Assembly: GCF_003149535.1 (NCBI RefSeq)
Contig: NZ_QGDB01000001.1
Coordinates: forward strand, 496,001 to 560,000
Direction: 5' to 3'
Origin: Falsochrobactrum shanghaiense
GTDB lineage: Bacteria; Pseudomonadota; Alphaproteobacteria; Rhizobiales; Rhizobiaceae
Length of the DNA stretch: 64,000 bases
The notes under the pieces are model-generated. The model was given only the letters and a program-made list of their open reading frames with translations. It was not told the origin of the DNA and did not search any database. Shown here one piece after another: positions 1 through 11,877 of this stretch (positions are counted from its first letter, which is position 1; the number at the start of each line of letters is the position of its first letter). Position numbers and translations under genes: made by a program.

Positions 1-2347
<2,347 letters not shown>

Positions 2348-2505
2348 CAGCACTATATGTGCTGCTCTCTCATACTGAAAAGCCTGACTTCGCGTTCCAC
2401 GCGCCGGTTGTCTTCATAGACGGAGCCGAGGTTGGGCATAACGCAACGCTAACCCCCCGGCGCCGCATCCGATGTGGTTTCATCCCGGATGCATCAGGAG
2501 TATTT

Positions 2506-4206
2506 ATGTCAGAATTCAACCCCTCCCGCTCGGATTTCGAAGCCCTGCTGGCTGAATCCTTTGCGGAACACGATCTTGCCGAAGGCTATGTCGTCAAGGG
2601 CCGCATCGTCGCCATCGAAAAAGACATGGCGATCATCGATGCTGGCCTCAAGGTCGAAGGCCGCGTACCGCTGAAGGAATTCGGCGCAAAGGGCAAAGAC
2701 GGCACGCTGAAGCCGGGCGACGAAGTTGAAGTTTACGTCGAGCGCATCGAAAACGCTCTGGGCGAAGCCGTTCTGTCGCGCGAAAAGGCTCGCCGCGAAG
2801 AAAGCTGGGGCAAGCTCGAGCAGAAGTTCGCCAATGGCGAGCGCGTCGATGGCGTCATCTTCAATCAGGTCAAGGGCGGCTTCACCGTCGATCTGGACGG
2901 CGCTGTTGCCTTCCTGCCGCGTTCGCAGGTCGATATTCGTCCGATCCGCGACGTCACCCCGCTCATGCATGTCCCGCAGCCGTTCGAAATCCTCAAGATG
3001 GACAAGCGCCGCGGCAATATCGTCGTCTCGCGCCGTACCGTTCTTGAAGAGAGCCGTGCGGAACAGCGTTCGGAAATCGTCCAGAACCTTGAAGAAGGTC
3101 AGGTCGTTGAAGGCGTCGTCAAGAACATCACCGATTATGGTGCGTTCGTTGATCTCGGCGGCATCGATGGTCTGCTGCACGTTACCGACATGGCATGGCG
3201 CCGCGTCAACCATCCGTCGGAAATCCTCACCATCGGCCAGACGGTCAAGGTGCAGATCATCCGCATCAACCAGGAAACCCATCGTATCTCGCTCGGCATG
3301 AAGCAGCTCGAGAGCGATCCTTGGGATGGTATCGGCGCGAAGTACCCGATCGGCAAAAAGATCACCGGCACCGTCACGAACATCACCGATTACGGTGCAT
3401 TCGTCGAAATCGAGCCGGGCATCGAGGGCCTCATCCACGTTTCCGAAATGTCGTGGACCAAGAAGAATGTCCATCCGGGCAAGATTCTTTCCACCACGCA
3501 GGAAGTCGAAGTCGTTGTGCTCGAAGTCGATCCGGTCAAGCGCCGCATCTCGCTCGGTCTCAAGCAGACCCTCGACAATCCGTGGACGACCTTCGCCCAG
3601 AAGTACCCATCGGGCACCGTTGTTGAAGGTGAAGTCAAGAACAAGACCGAATTCGGCCTGTTCATCGGCCTCGACGGCGACGTTGACGGCATGGTTCACC
3701 TCTCCGACCTCGACTGGAACCGTCCGGGCGAGCAGGTCATTGAAGAGTACAACAAGGGTGAAGTGGTCAAGGCTGTCGTTCTCGACGTCGATGTCGAGAA
3801 GGAACGCATCTCACTCGGCATCAAGCAGCTTTCCGGCGACAAGGTCGGCGAAGCAGCCGCTTCGGGCGAACTGCGCAAGAACGCCGTTGTAACCTGCGAA
3901 GTGACTGCCGTTACCGATGGCGGCCTCGAAGTGCGTCTGGTCGATCACGACCTCGACAGCTTCATCCGCCGCTCGGATCTGTCGCGTGACCGCGACGAAC
4001 AGCGTCCGGAACGCTTCACGGTCGGTCAGAAGGTCGACGCCCGCGTCATCGCCTTCGACAAGAAGACCCGCAAGCTGCAGGTCTCGATCAAGGCGCTCGA
4101 AATCGCCGAAGAAAAGGAAGCAGTCGCACAGTACGGTTCGACCGACTCCGGCGCTTCGCTCGGCGACATTCTCGGCGCAGCCCTCAAGAAGCAGGAAAAG
4201 AACTGA
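2506..4206 (+). CDS. rpsA: 30S ribosomal protein S1
   Basis: S1 is the mRNA-binding protein of the 30S subunit and unfolds leaders so that they can be loaded. The chosen start, ATG at 2506 (MSEFNPSRSDFEALL), lies a few bases after a CAGGAG ribosome-binding site; the frame is open further upstream to 2359, but that extension does not look like S1. The 566-residue product has serial S1/OB repeats. The clearest begin VKNITDYGAFVDLGG, VTNITDYGAFVEIE and VKNKTEFGLFIGLDG, and the last, divergent repeat runs from about residue 450. The 158-base gap after cmk may carry its own promoter or an autoregulatory leader. Confidence 0.98.
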   Translation: MSEFNPSRSDFEALLAESFAEHDLAEGYVVKGRIVAIEKDMAIIDAGLKVEGRVPLKEFGAKGKDGTLKPGDEVEVYVERIENALGEAVLSREKARREESWGKLEQKFANGERVDGVIFNQVKGGFTVDLDGAVAFLPRSQVDIRPIRDVTPLMHVPQPFEILKMDKRRGNIVVSRRTVLEESRAEQRSEIVQNLEEGQVVEGVVKNITDYGAFVDLGGIDGLLHVTDMAWRRVNHPSEILTIGQTVKVQIIRINQETHRISLGMKQLESDPWDGIGAKYPIGKKITGTVTNITDYGAFVEIEPGIEGLIHVSEMSWTKKNVHPGKILSTTQEVEVVVLEVDPVKRRISLGLKQTLDNPWTTFAQKYPSGTVVEGEVKNKTEFGLFIGLDGDVDGMVHLSDLDWNRPGEQVIEEYNKGEVVKAVVLDVDVEKERISLGIKQLSGDKVGEAAASGELRKNAVVTCEVTAVTDGGLEVRLVDHDLDSFIRRSDLSRDRDEQRPERFTVGQKVDARVIAFDKKTRKLQVSIKALEIAEEKEAVAQYGSTDSGASLGDILGAALKKQEKN

Positions 4207-4232
4207 TCTTTTCCCTCTTCGACTGAACATGG

Positions 4233-4259
4233 AAAAGCCCGGCTCGCACCGGGCTTTTT
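4233..4259 (+). terminator. Intrinsic terminator of rpsA
   Basis: Stem AAGCCCGG / CCGGGCTT with a 5-base loop, followed by a run of five T and preceded by A's, 26 bases after the rpsA stop. The symmetric A/T flanks mean it may also serve the converging yeiH-like gene. Confidence 0.9.
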
Positions 4260-4275
4260 CTTTAAGATAATTGTT

Positions 4276-5295
4276 TCAAAGCACGCCCAGCAGATAAATC
4301 AGTCCCAAACTGATTGCGCCCAGCACCGCAAGCGATAGCACGGCGGTCAGTGTCACCCGCCCGCCGGCCTGCGCCACGGAACGAATATCGACGCCAAGGC
4401 CAAGTGCTGCCATGGAAATGATGGTCAGCAAAGTCGAGGCAGACTGAATGCCGGGCAGGACAGCTTCCGGTATCAGGTGCAGGGAGCGCAGCGCCATCAT
4501 GCCAAGAAAGCCGATGATGAACCAGGGAACGAGCTGAAAAAAGCCCGGTCTGGCACTGGCGCTCTTGTTTCCGACGATAAGCGCAAGCGCCAGAATCACC
4601 GGGCCGAGCATCAATACGCGCACCAGTTTGACCAATGTTCCAAGCTGCACGCTGATGGTTGCCACCGGTGCGGTTGCAGCCAGAACCTGCGGCACGGCAT
4701 AGACCGTCAATCCGGCCAGAACACCATACTGGCTATGCGAAAGCTCCAAAAGCGGCACCAGAAGCGGCAGGCAGAGGACGACGATAACACCCAGAATCGC
4801 GGTGAACGCAATCGACGCCGCCACATCGTCGCTTTTCGCGCCGATAACCGGGGCCGTAGCCGCGATGGCCGAATTGCCGCAAATGGAATTGCCGCAAGCC
4901 ACCAGAACTGCCATGCGATGCGGGAGCCTGAGCAGACGCCCAATGCCATAGCTCGACAGGATCGCCACCATCACCACGCCTGCTATTCCCATAATCAGCC
5001 CGGGGCCTGCGGAAATCACGGCACTTGCACTGATCGAGGCCCCCAGAAGCACCACGGCAAATTCCAGCAAGGGCTTGGCGGAAAAGCCGATACCCTTGCT
5101 GAAACGCACACCCGGTCGCAGGAATGTGCGCACGGCGGTCCCAAGAAGAATCGCAATGACCAGCGCCTCCAGCCATGCGCGGCCCATATAATGCTCCTCG
5201 ATTTTTTCGAGGCCGACGGCGACCGCCGACACGGCAACACTCAATGCGAGGCCGGGAAGAATTGTCTGGATTTTTGAACTATTCACGATGGGCAT
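4276..5295 (-). CDS. YeiH/UPF0324 family integral membrane transporter
   Basis: The 339-residue protein is almost all hydrophobic helices (about ten by eye). It carries the family hallmarks ILLGTAVRTFLRPG near residue 55, FAVVLLGASISASAV, and CGNSICGNSAIAATAPVIGA in the centre. This family (YeiH of E. coli) is annotated as a putative sulfate or sulfite exporter, but its substrate is not firmly established. The gene is divergent from a LysR regulator 113 bases away, the same arrangement as yeiH-yeiE in enterobacteria, so the regulator probably controls it. Assignment to the family is firm; the substrate is inference. Confidence 0.9.
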   Translation of the reverse strand: MPIVNSSKIQTILPGLALSVAVSAVAVGLEKIEEHYMGRAWLEALVIAILLGTAVRTFLRPGVRFSKGIGFSAKPLLEFAVVLLGASISASAVISAGPGLIMGIAGVVMVAILSSYGIGRLLRLPHRMAVLVACGNSICGNSAIAATAPVIGAKSDDVAASIAFTAILGVIVVLCLPLLVPLLELSHSQYGVLAGLTVYAVPQVLAATAPVATISVQLGTLVKLVRVLMLGPVILALALIVGNKSASARPGFFQLVPWFIIGFLGMMALRSLHLIPEAVLPGIQSASTLLTIISMAALGLGVDIRSVAQAGGRVTLTAVLSLAVLGAISLGLIYLLGVL

Positions 5296-5408
5296 CTGTA
5301 AGGCATTTCATCTTGAGAAATATTTTCCAATCTGGTGCCCTATTTCTTCTGTTCGTTCCATCGCATAATATGTCATGAATCATTAGATAAAATCGAACGA
5401 TTGCTGCC

Positions 5409-6293
5409 ATGACCCTGGAACAATTGCGTATTTTCATCGAGGTGGCCGAGCGCGAGCATCTGACCCGCGCTTCGGAAGTTCTGCATCTGACGCCATCAGC
5501 GGTCAGTTCCGCGATTCGCAATCTGGAAGAACGCTATGGCGCGATGCTGTTCAACCGCATCGGGCGGCGTATAGAGCTGACCGGCGAAGGAAGGCTGTTT
5601 CTCGACGAAGCGCGCGCAACACTTGCCCGTGCGCGGACCGCCGAGCGAATGCTGTCGGAACTTGGCGGCGGCAAGCGCGGCATTCTCGCCATTCATGCCA
5701 GCCAGACGATCGCCAGCTACTGGCTGCCGCCTTATCTGGCGCAGTTCCACGCCAGCCACCCGCTGATCGATGTGCGCCTGACGCTTGGCAATACAGAAAG
5801 CGTCACCGAAGCCACGCAGGAAGGGCTTGCCGATGTCGGCCTTGTCGAAGGCGCGGTGCAGGCCCCTTCCCTGACACTAAGCAAGGTCGGTGCAGACCGG
5901 TTGATCGTCGTCACCCGTCCCGATCATCAATGGAGAAATGCAGGGCGACTGACATGGGATGATCTGTTTGGCGCGCAATGGATCTTGCGCGAACACGGTT
6001 CGGGTACGCGCAGCGTATTCGAGGACGCCATGCGCGCGGCAGGCTACGACCCGCTGCGGCTCGATGTGGCGCTGGAACTTCCCTCCAATGAGGCCATTTG
6101 TTCGGCCGTGCGCTCAGGCAATTATGCCACTGCCATATCCGAACTGGTGGCCGCGCCGCATCTGGCCGCGCGAACATTGGTGAAAGCCGATTTTTCCCTG
6201 CCGCAGCGCCAGTTTCTCATGCTTTTGCACAATGAGCGTTACCGCACCAGAGCGCTGCAATCCTTCACCGACATGCTTCTCAACGAATCATAG
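5409..6293 (+). CDS. LysR-family transcriptional regulator (YeiE/CbbR-like)
   Basis: A 294-residue LysR protein. The N-terminal winged helix-turn-helix spans residues 3-60 (LEQLRIFIEVAEREHLTRAS, then HLTPSAVSSAIRNLEERYG). The rest is a periplasmic-binding-protein-like effector domain with RGILAIHASQTIASYWLPP and a C-terminal FMLLHNERYRT. It is divergent from the yeiH-like exporter, and the shared 113-base intergenic region is AT-rich around 5366-5400 (TGTCATGAATCATTAGA), a plausible operator. By analogy with YeiE-YeiH it should respond to a small sulfur-related anion, but no effector can be read from the sequence. Confidence 0.92.
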   Translation: MTLEQLRIFIEVAEREHLTRASEVLHLTPSAVSSAIRNLEERYGAMLFNRIGRRIELTGEGRLFLDEARATLARARTAERMLSELGGGKRGILAIHASQTIASYWLPPYLAQFHASHPLIDVRLTLGNTESVTEATQEGLADVGLVEGAVQAPSLTLSKVGADRLIVVTRPDHQWRNAGRLTWDDLFGAQWILREHGSGTRSVFEDAMRAAGYDPLRLDVALELPSNEAICSAVRSGNYATAISELVAAPHLAARTLVKADFSLPQRQFLMLLHNERYRTRALQSFTDMLLNES

Positions 6294-6393
6294 ATGTCGC
6301 GCATAGGACTGCGGACAGGCCGCCTGACACTGTAAGCTTGCTTCACCGGGAGCTACCCGGAATCCCGACACAGTCGATATGGAGGAGGCAGAC

Positions 6394-7584
6394 ATGAGCA
6401 GGAACAGAGGCGTTGTTTACTTGCGCCCCGGTAAAGTCGAAGTTCGTGATATTGATGATCCGGCGCTGAGCGCGCCCGACGGGCGCAAGCTCGAACACGC
6501 CGTCATCCTGAAAGTGATTTCAACCAATATTTGCGGCTCCGATCAGCATATGGTGCGCGGCCGCACCACTGCCATGCCGGGCCTCGTGCTTGGACACGAA
6601 ATCACCGGCGAAATCATCGAAAAAGGCAGCGATGTCGAAATGCTCGATGTGGGCGACATTGTTTCCGTCCCCTTCAATGTGGCTTGCGGGCGCTGCCGCT
6701 GCTGCAAATCGCAGGATACGGGCGTCTGCCTCACCGTCAATCCATCGCGCGCGGGCGGGGCCTATGGCTATGTCGATATGGGCGGCTGGATCGGCGGGCA
6801 GGCACGCTATGTCATGGTGCCCTATGCGGATTTCAATCTGCTGAAATTCCCCGACCGCGAGCAGGCCATGGAGAAAATCCGCGACCTGACCATGCTGTCC
6901 GACATTTTGCCCACCGGCTTTCATGGCGCGGTCAAGGCGGGTGTGGGCGTCGGATCGGTGGTCTATGTCGCAGGCGCTGGCCCGGTGGGCCTTGCCGCAG
7001 CCGCCTCCGCGCGCATTCTGGGCGCTGCGGTCGTCATGATCGGCGATTTCAACAAGGAGCGGCTCGAACACGCACGAAAGGTCGGCTTCGAGCCGATCGA
7101 TCTTTCGGCCAGCGACCGGCTTGGCGACATGATCGCTGAAGTGACCGGCAGCAACGAGGTGGACAGCGCCATCGATGCGGTCGGTTTTGAGGCGCGCGGC
7201 CATAGCGGCGGCGAACAGCCAGCCATCGTCCTCAACCAGATGATGGAGATCACCCGTCCGGCGGGCGCTATCGGCATTCCGGGGCTTTACGTCACCGAAG
7301 ATCCCGGCGCGGTGGATCAGGCCGCAAAACAGGGCAGCCTCTCGCTGCGCTTCGGCCTTGGCTGGGCAAAGGCGCAATCCTTCTACACCGGGCAGACGCC
7401 GGTGCTCAAATATAACCGGCAGCTCATGCAGGCCATTCTGCATGGACGGCTCAATATTGCCGAGATCGTCAATGCGCAGGTCATCTCGCTCGAAGAAGCC
7501 GAGCAGGGCTATGAGAGCTTCGATCAGGGGGCTGCGAAAAAATTCGTGCTCGACCCGCATGGTATGCTGGCGAAAGCCGCCTGA
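6394..7584 (+). CDS. fdhA: Glutathione-independent formaldehyde dehydrogenase (Zn/NAD)
   Basis: A medium-chain zinc dehydrogenase that oxidises formaldehyde to formate with tightly bound NAD and no glutathione cofactor. The start at 6394 is chosen because GGAGGAGG lies just before it; an ATG five codons upstream is inside that ribosome-binding site. The 396-residue protein has the catalytic zinc Cys47 (NICGSDQH) and GHE (68-69), the structural-zinc cysteines CGRCRCCK with a fourth about 8 residues later (98-112), and the Rossmann motif GAGPVGLAAAA. Resemblance to Pseudomonas putida FdhA along its length is strong. It stands alone between the LysR gene and a convergent transglycosylase gene. 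Confidence 0.92.
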   Translation: MSRNRGVVYLRPGKVEVRDIDDPALSAPDGRKLEHAVILKVISTNICGSDQHMVRGRTTAMPGLVLGHEITGEIIEKGSDVEMLDVGDIVSVPFNVACGRCRCCKSQDTGVCLTVNPSRAGGAYGYVDMGGWIGGQARYVMVPYADFNLLKFPDREQAMEKIRDLTMLSDILPTGFHGAVKAGVGVGSVVYVAGAGPVGLAAAASARILGAAVVMIGDFNKERLEHARKVGFEPIDLSASDRLGDMIAEVTGSNEVDSAIDAVGFEARGHSGGEQPAIVLNQMMEITRPAGAIGIPGLYVTEDPGAVDQAAKQGSLSLRFGLGWAKAQSFYTGQTPVLKYNRQLMQAILHGRLNIAEIVNAQVISLEEAEQGYESFDQGAAKKFVLDPHGMLAKAA

Positions 7585-7588
7585 TGCA

Positions 7589-7619
7589 TTGCGCCGGGGG
7601 CCATTGGCTTTCGGCGCAA
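7589..7619. terminator. Possible terminator hairpin between fdhA and the transglycosylase gene
   Basis: TTGCGCCG pairs perfectly with CGGCGCAA around a 15-base loop in the short gap between two convergent genes. There is no strong T-run, so it may be a weak bidirectional terminator or simply an mRNA-end stabilising stem. Confidence 0.45.
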
Positions 7620-7621
7620 AT

Positions 7622-8881
7622 TCAGCGAATAGTCTTTAGCAGTTCCGGCACGCTAAAGCAGGTCGGCGCCATGCCATTTTGCGTCTGCCACATACCAATG
7701 GAGCGGCGCGTCTTGAAACCGGGAAGCCCATCGGCCTTGCCAACATCGTGGCCGTGGGCCTGCAAGCGCTTCTGCATGGCCTGAATGTCAGAGCGGTACA
7801 TGGTGCCGACATTGCCCCATTTTTGCTGAAAATCACCCACGCCATAAGCGATGCGATCACCGACATGGCCAATGAAGAGCGCGTAGAGATCGCTCATATT
7901 ATAGTCTTTGAGCACGTAGAAATTGGGCGTGACGATGAAGGCCGGTCCATAACGGCCAGCAGGCATGAGCAGAAAGCCTTCGCCCTTCATTTCATTTTCG
8001 GGAAAAGCCTTGCCATTGATGCGGGTAATACCGAGTTTGGCCCATTGCGCGATTGTTCTGCCCTGATCGGGGCCTTCCAGCGAGCAGGAAACATCCTGCG
8101 GGACATTGACCTCAAAACCCCAGTCGCGCCCGCTCTGCCAGCCATGGATGCGCAAATAATTGGCGATGGAGGCGAGCGTATCCGGCACCGAATTCCAGAT
8201 GTCGCGCTTGCCGTCGCCATCGAAATCGACAGCGTGTTTGAGATAGGATGACGGCATGAATTGCGGCTGGCCGAGCGCACCTGCCCAGGAGCTTTTCATG
8301 GTGCTTTCATCGATATAGCCGCGCGAGGCGATTTGGAGCGCCGCGACCAGTTCTTCGCGAAACATGTCCTTGCGTGTCGCCATGAAGGCCTTGGTGCCGA
8401 GCACTTCAAAGGCATTATAGGGAATTTTCACCGTGCCAAAGCCCGATTCGCGGCCCCATATGGCAAGGACGACCCGCCCCGGCACGCCATATTGGCGCTC
8501 GATATTTTTAAGCAGGCTTGCATATTGCCCAAGGCGCGCCTTGCCGCCATTGCTCACGGAATTGACGGTCTTCGCATTGAAATAGCGGCCCGGTGCGCCG
8601 AATTCAGCCTGTTTCTGCTCTTTGGGCGCTTTCGGTTTCGCGCCGGGGATGACCAGATCGGGAAGTTTCCAATTGATCGATACGCCCGCAAAAGCCTGAT
8701 CGAAAATGGCGCGCGAGACGCCTGCGGCTTTCGCTTCCGGCCAGAGATCCTTTTCGAGCCAGTTGCGATACCGGCTTTCAACCTGCGCCTTGGAAGGCGC
8801 AGCAATAGCCGGAGAGATCATGAAGATGGCGGCAAGGCCAAGAGCGATTTTCAAGCTGCGCTTCCCATATCCTGCCATCAT
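7622..8881 (-). CDS. Lytic murein transglycosylase (MltB family) with C-terminal peptidoglycan-binding domain
   Basis: Cleaves the MurNAc-GlcNAc bond of peptidoglycan to give 1,6-anhydro products. The start at 8881 (MMAGYGKRSLKIALG) follows GGGAGAT and gives a Sec signal peptide ending near ISPAIAAPSKA; the frame is open upstream into recR. In the 419-residue product the SLT-type catalytic glutamate is Glu145 in WGRESGFG. QPQFMPSSYLKHAVDFDGDG and the C-terminal peptidoglycan-binding domain with repeats of the MQKRLQAHGHDVGKADG kind complete the usual domain order. It lies 16 bases after recR on the same strand and may be co-transcribed with it. Confidence 0.93.
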   Translation of the reverse strand: MMAGYGKRSLKIALGLAAIFMISPAIAAPSKAQVESRYRNWLEKDLWPEAKAAGVSRAIFDQAFAGVSINWKLPDLVIPGAKPKAPKEQKQAEFGAPGRYFNAKTVNSVSNGGKARLGQYASLLKNIERQYGVPGRVVLAIWGRESGFGTVKIPYNAFEVLGTKAFMATRKDMFREELVAALQIASRGYIDESTMKSSWAGALGQPQFMPSSYLKHAVDFDGDGKRDIWNSVPDTLASIANYLRIHGWQSGRDWGFEVNVPQDVSCSLEGPDQGRTIAQWAKLGITRINGKAFPENEMKGEGFLLMPAGRYGPAFIVTPNFYVLKDYNMSDLYALFIGHVGDRIAYGVGDFQQKWGNVGTMYRSDIQAMQKRLQAHGHDVGKADGLPGFKTRRSIGMWQTQNGMAPTCFSVPELLKTIR

Positions 8882-8897
8882 GCATATCTCCCGCTTG

Positions 8898-9503
8898 CTA
8901 TAATGCAGTTCTCGCCCGCAGGGCGGCTGCGAGCGTTCCTTCATCGAGATAATCAAGCTCTCCGCCCACCGGAACGCCATGGGCAAGGCGCGTGACGCGC
9001 ACATCGAAATCGGTCAACTGATCGGTGATATAATGCGCCGTCGTCTGGCCTTCGACGGTGGCGTTGACCGCGAGAATCACCTCGCGCACCTCGCCTGTGG
9101 CGACACGCTCGACCAGTCCCTTGATATTGAGATCATCCGGGCCGATGCCATCAAGCGGCGACAACCGCCCGCCAAGCACATGATAGCGCACATTCATCGT
9201 GCCTGCGCGTTCCAGCGCCCAGAGATCGGAAACGTCCTCCACGACGATGAGCGTCGAGGAATCACGGCGCTCGTCGGTGCAGATCGTGCACGGATCGCTT
9301 GTATCGACATTGCCGCAGCACGAGCAGATGCGCACCTTTTGCGCAGCCTCCTGCATGGCGTCGCCAAGCGGTACCAGCAGCGCTTCTTTCTTCTTGATGA
9401 GATGGAGTGCGGCGCGGCGTGCCGAACGCGGCCCCAGCCCCGGCACACGGGCCAGAAGCTGGATCAGGCGTTCGATTTCGGGACCAGCGATTCGTTTGGA
9501 CAT
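8898..9503 (-). CDS. recR: Recombination mediator protein RecR
   Basis: RecR acts with RecF and RecO to load RecA on gapped DNA covered by SSB. The 201-residue protein has the helix-hairpin-helix [20 protein letters not shown] (17-36), a zinc finger with C60xxC63 and C72xxC75, and a Toprim domain beginning [16 protein letters not shown]. Length and ends are standard. It follows ybaB and dnaX on the same strand, the classic dnaX-ybaB-recR cluster, although here a 120-base palindromic element separates ybaB from recR. Confidence 0.97.
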   Translation of the reverse strand: MSKRIAGPEIERLIQLLARVPGLGPRSARRAALHLIKKKEALLVPLGDAMQEAAQKVRICSCCGNVDTSDPCTICTDERRDSSTLIVVEDVSDLWALERAGTMNVRYHVLGGRLSPLDGIGPDDLNIKGLVERVATGEVREVILAVNATVEGQTTAHYITDQLTDFDVRVTRLAHGVPVGGELDYLDEGTLAAALRARTAL

Positions 9504-9508
9504 TTGCT

Positions 9509-9628
9509 TAACGGGGTAAGGGAATAGGGGAATAAGGGAGTAGGGAACGGGAATCAGGGGATATACGACATGGCGGCAGTCAGCCGACCAAACATACTCC
9601 CCTATTCCCTTATTCCCCTACTGCCTTA
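9509..9628. repeat. 120-bp palindromic element with imperfect 36-bp inverted ends (MITE-like)
   Basis: The arms start with TAACGGGGTAAGGG on the + strand and TAAGGCAGTAGGGG on the minus strand. They match at 29 of 36 positions by my alignment, and include a perfect 15-bp inverted match (9525-9539 with 9606-9620). The arms are built from GGGAATA-like units. The centre contains another GGGAATCAGGGG. The right end includes the TAA stop of ybaB and the left end lies just upstream of the recR start. It encodes nothing recognisable. Confidence 0.8.
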
Positions 9629-9949
9629 GAACGGCAGCTTGAAGCCGGGCGGAATCGGCAGACCGGCGGTCAGCGACTGCGTCTTCTCGGCCATGGCCGC
9701 TTCCAGCTTGGCCTTGGCGTCGTTATGGGCTGCGATGATCAGGTCTTCGAGGATTTCGCCCTCGCCTTCCTTCATCAAAGAAGGGTCAATGCTCAGGCTC
9801 GACATCGTACCCTTGCCCGAAAGCGTGAGCGTCACCAGACCGCCGCCCGACGAGGCGGTGGCTTCCATATCGGCGATCTCGTCCTGCATGGCCTTCATCT
9901 TGGCCTGCAATTCCTTCGCCTGTTTCATCATGCCCAGCATATCGCGCAT
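9626..9949 (-). CDS. YbaB/EbfC family nucleoid-associated protein
   Basis: A small DNA-binding protein that coats DNA as a tweezer-shaped dimer. The 107-residue product starts [18 protein letters not shown] after a GGAGTGAAC ribosome-binding site, with an amphipathic helix and then the [13 protein letters not shown] strand region and the [11 protein letters not shown] tail typical of the family. It sits between dnaX and recR as in most bacteria; its exact role in replication restart or recombination is not settled. Its TAA stop is the last triplet of the adjacent palindromic element. Confidence 0.95.
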   Translation of the reverse strand: MRDMLGMMKQAKELQAKMKAMQDEIADMEATASSGGGLVTLTLSGKGTMSSLSIDPSLMKEGEGEILEDLIIAAHNDAKAKLEAAMAEKTQSLTAGLPIPPGFKLPF

Positions 9950-9976
9950 GGTTCACTCCTTGTTATCTTATAAATC

Positions 9977-11767
9977 TCAATCGTCTTCCAGCGGCGCTTC
10001 CGGCACAGGCTCGACAGCATCGAGATCAATATCCTCATCGTCATCGCGCTCGGCGATAGCAATGCGCACATCGGTGATTTTGGCACCCGGAAATGCCGCA
10101 AGTATGGCCGCGACATCAGGATCGGCGCGCGCATCCATCTCAAGGCTTTCGCGGCGCTCGGCTTCGGCTTCCGCCACGGTCTGCCCGCTCACATCGCGCG
10201 CCACCGTCACAACCCAGCGAATGCCGGTCCAGTTGAGAAGATGCTGCGCAATGTCGCCCGGCAGGGATTTCGGCGCGTCATCAGTCAGGCCGATTTCAAG
10301 CCGCCCCGGCGCGATCGAGGCGAGACGCACGCAATTCTTGACCAGAATCTTGAACTGCATGTCGCGATATTTATCGGCCAGCGCGATAATGTCATCAAGG
10401 CCAGTGATCGGCACCGAAGGCTGAGGTTGCGGCTGGGGCTGTGTCTCGACAATGCGCATGGCCGTGGCCGGGCTACCGGATGCAGATGGCATCGAAGATG
10501 AAGCGACCGCATCGGCGGTTACGGCGCGCGCCTGCGGCGCGGGGCCTGCATTGGGCCTGTCCGGCGAAGGCGTGCGCGGCGCTGAAACGGCACCGTTTTC
10601 AAGCCCGCGCAGCGCTTCATCGAGCGTGGGCAGGTCGGCGGCATGGGCAAGGCGAATCAGCAGCATTTCTGCCGCCTGCACAGGCCGCGAGGCGGTATCG
10701 ACTTCCGCAATGCCCTTGAGCAGCATCTGCCATGTGCGCGCAAGCACGCGCACGGATAGTTTCTGTGCGAATTCGCGTCCGCGCAGGCGTTCATCCTCCG
10801 AAAGCGTCACATCTTCCGCCACATCGGGCGTAAAGCGCAGGCGCGTCACCAGATGGTTGAAATCGGCGAGATCAGTCAGCACGACCGAAGGGTCGGCGCC
10901 CACATCATATTGGGCACGAAATTCGGTGAGTGCTGCGGCCACATCGCCGCGCATAAGCATTTCAAACAGGTCGATGATACGGGCGCGGTCGGCAAGGCCC
11001 AGCATGGAGCGCACGGCTTCCGCGCTCACAATTCCTGCGCCATGCGCAATAGCCTGATCGAAGATGGAAAGCGAATCACGCGCCGAGCCTTCGCCCGCAC
11101 GCGCAATCATGGCGAGCGAGGCGTCATCGACCTCGATCTTTTCAGCTTGCGCAATGCGGCGCAGATGCGCGGCAAGCGTCCCCGATTCGATGCGGCGCAG
11201 GTCGAAACGCTGGCAGCGCGAGAGAACCGTGATCGGCACTTTGCGGATTTCAGTGGTCGCGAAGATGAATTTCACATGCGGCGGCGGCTCTTCCAGCGTC
11301 TTTAGCAGACCGTTGAAGGCAGCGGTGGAAAGCATGTGCACTTCATCGATAATATAGACCTTGTAGCGCGCCGAAACCGGACGATAGCGCACCTGCTCGA
11401 TGATCTCGCGAATATCGTCGATGCCGGTGTGGGAGGCCGCGTCCATCTCGATCACATCGACATGGCGTCCTTCCATGATCGCCTGGCAATGCTCGCCCAA
11501 AATGGACAAATCGATGGTCGGCTGATCGTTCGTTTCGGTCTTGTAATTGAGCGCGCGCGCCAAAATGCGCGCCGTCGTGGTCTTGCCGACCCCGCGAACG
11601 CCGGTCAGCATCCACGCCTGCGCGATGCGACCCGTCTCGAACGCGTTTTTGAGCGTGCGCACCATCGGCTCCTGGCCGATGAGATCGTTAAAATCCTGCG
11701 GACGGTATTTGCGGGCTAGAACGCGATAGGCCCCATCGGCAGCAATGTCTGCGGATTTTGTGTCCAT
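9977..11767 (-). CDS. dnaX: DNA polymerase III subunits gamma and tau
   Basis: DnaX is the clamp-loader ATPase and couples the polymerase core to helicase. The 596-residue protein has the N-terminal ARKYRPQDFNDLIGQ box, Walker A GVRGVGKT (56-63), the IIDEVHMLS Walker B region and sensor SRCQRFDLRRI. The long acidic C-terminus is the tau-specific part. Only one cysteine (GEHCQAIMEGRHVDV) remains of the four zinc ligands found in E. coli DnaX, which I recall is usual in Rhizobiales. I saw no A-rich slippery heptamer, so a programmed frameshift product is not evident. Confidence 0.97.
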   Translation of the reverse strand: MDTKSADIAADGAYRVLARKYRPQDFNDLIGQEPMVRTLKNAFETGRIAQAWMLTGVRGVGKTTTARILARALNYKTETNDQPTIDLSILGEHCQAIMEGRHVDVIEMDAASHTGIDDIREIIEQVRYRPVSARYKVYIIDEVHMLSTAAFNGLLKTLEEPPPHVKFIFATTEIRKVPITVLSRCQRFDLRRIESGTLAAHLRRIAQAEKIEVDDASLAMIARAGEGSARDSLSIFDQAIAHGAGIVSAEAVRSMLGLADRARIIDLFEMLMRGDVAAALTEFRAQYDVGADPSVVLTDLADFNHLVTRLRFTPDVAEDVTLSEDERLRGREFAQKLSVRVLARTWQMLLKGIAEVDTASRPVQAAEMLLIRLAHAADLPTLDEALRGLENGAVSAPRTPSPDRPNAGPAPQARAVTADAVASSSMPSASGSPATAMRIVETQPQPQPQPSVPITGLDDIIALADKYRDMQFKILVKNCVRLASIAPGRLEIGLTDDAPKSLPGDIAQHLLNWTGIRWVVTVARDVSGQTVAEAEAERRESLEMDARADPDVAAILAAFPGAKITDVRIAIAERDDDEDIDLDAVEPVPEAPLEDD

Positions 11768-11877
11768 TGCGACCTTCCGTTCTTTATTCGTGTTTTCCTG
11801 TCGCCAGTTTGGCCGGGCATATGGTCGCCGTCAACCAAGGAGGCGGGCCAATCAACAGCCGGCAATGCAAAGGAAGG

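Noticed and set aside
9977-11767. Programmed -1 frameshift in dnaX producing a separate gamma subunit
   Set aside because: I found no A-rich slippery heptamer followed by a stem within the gene.
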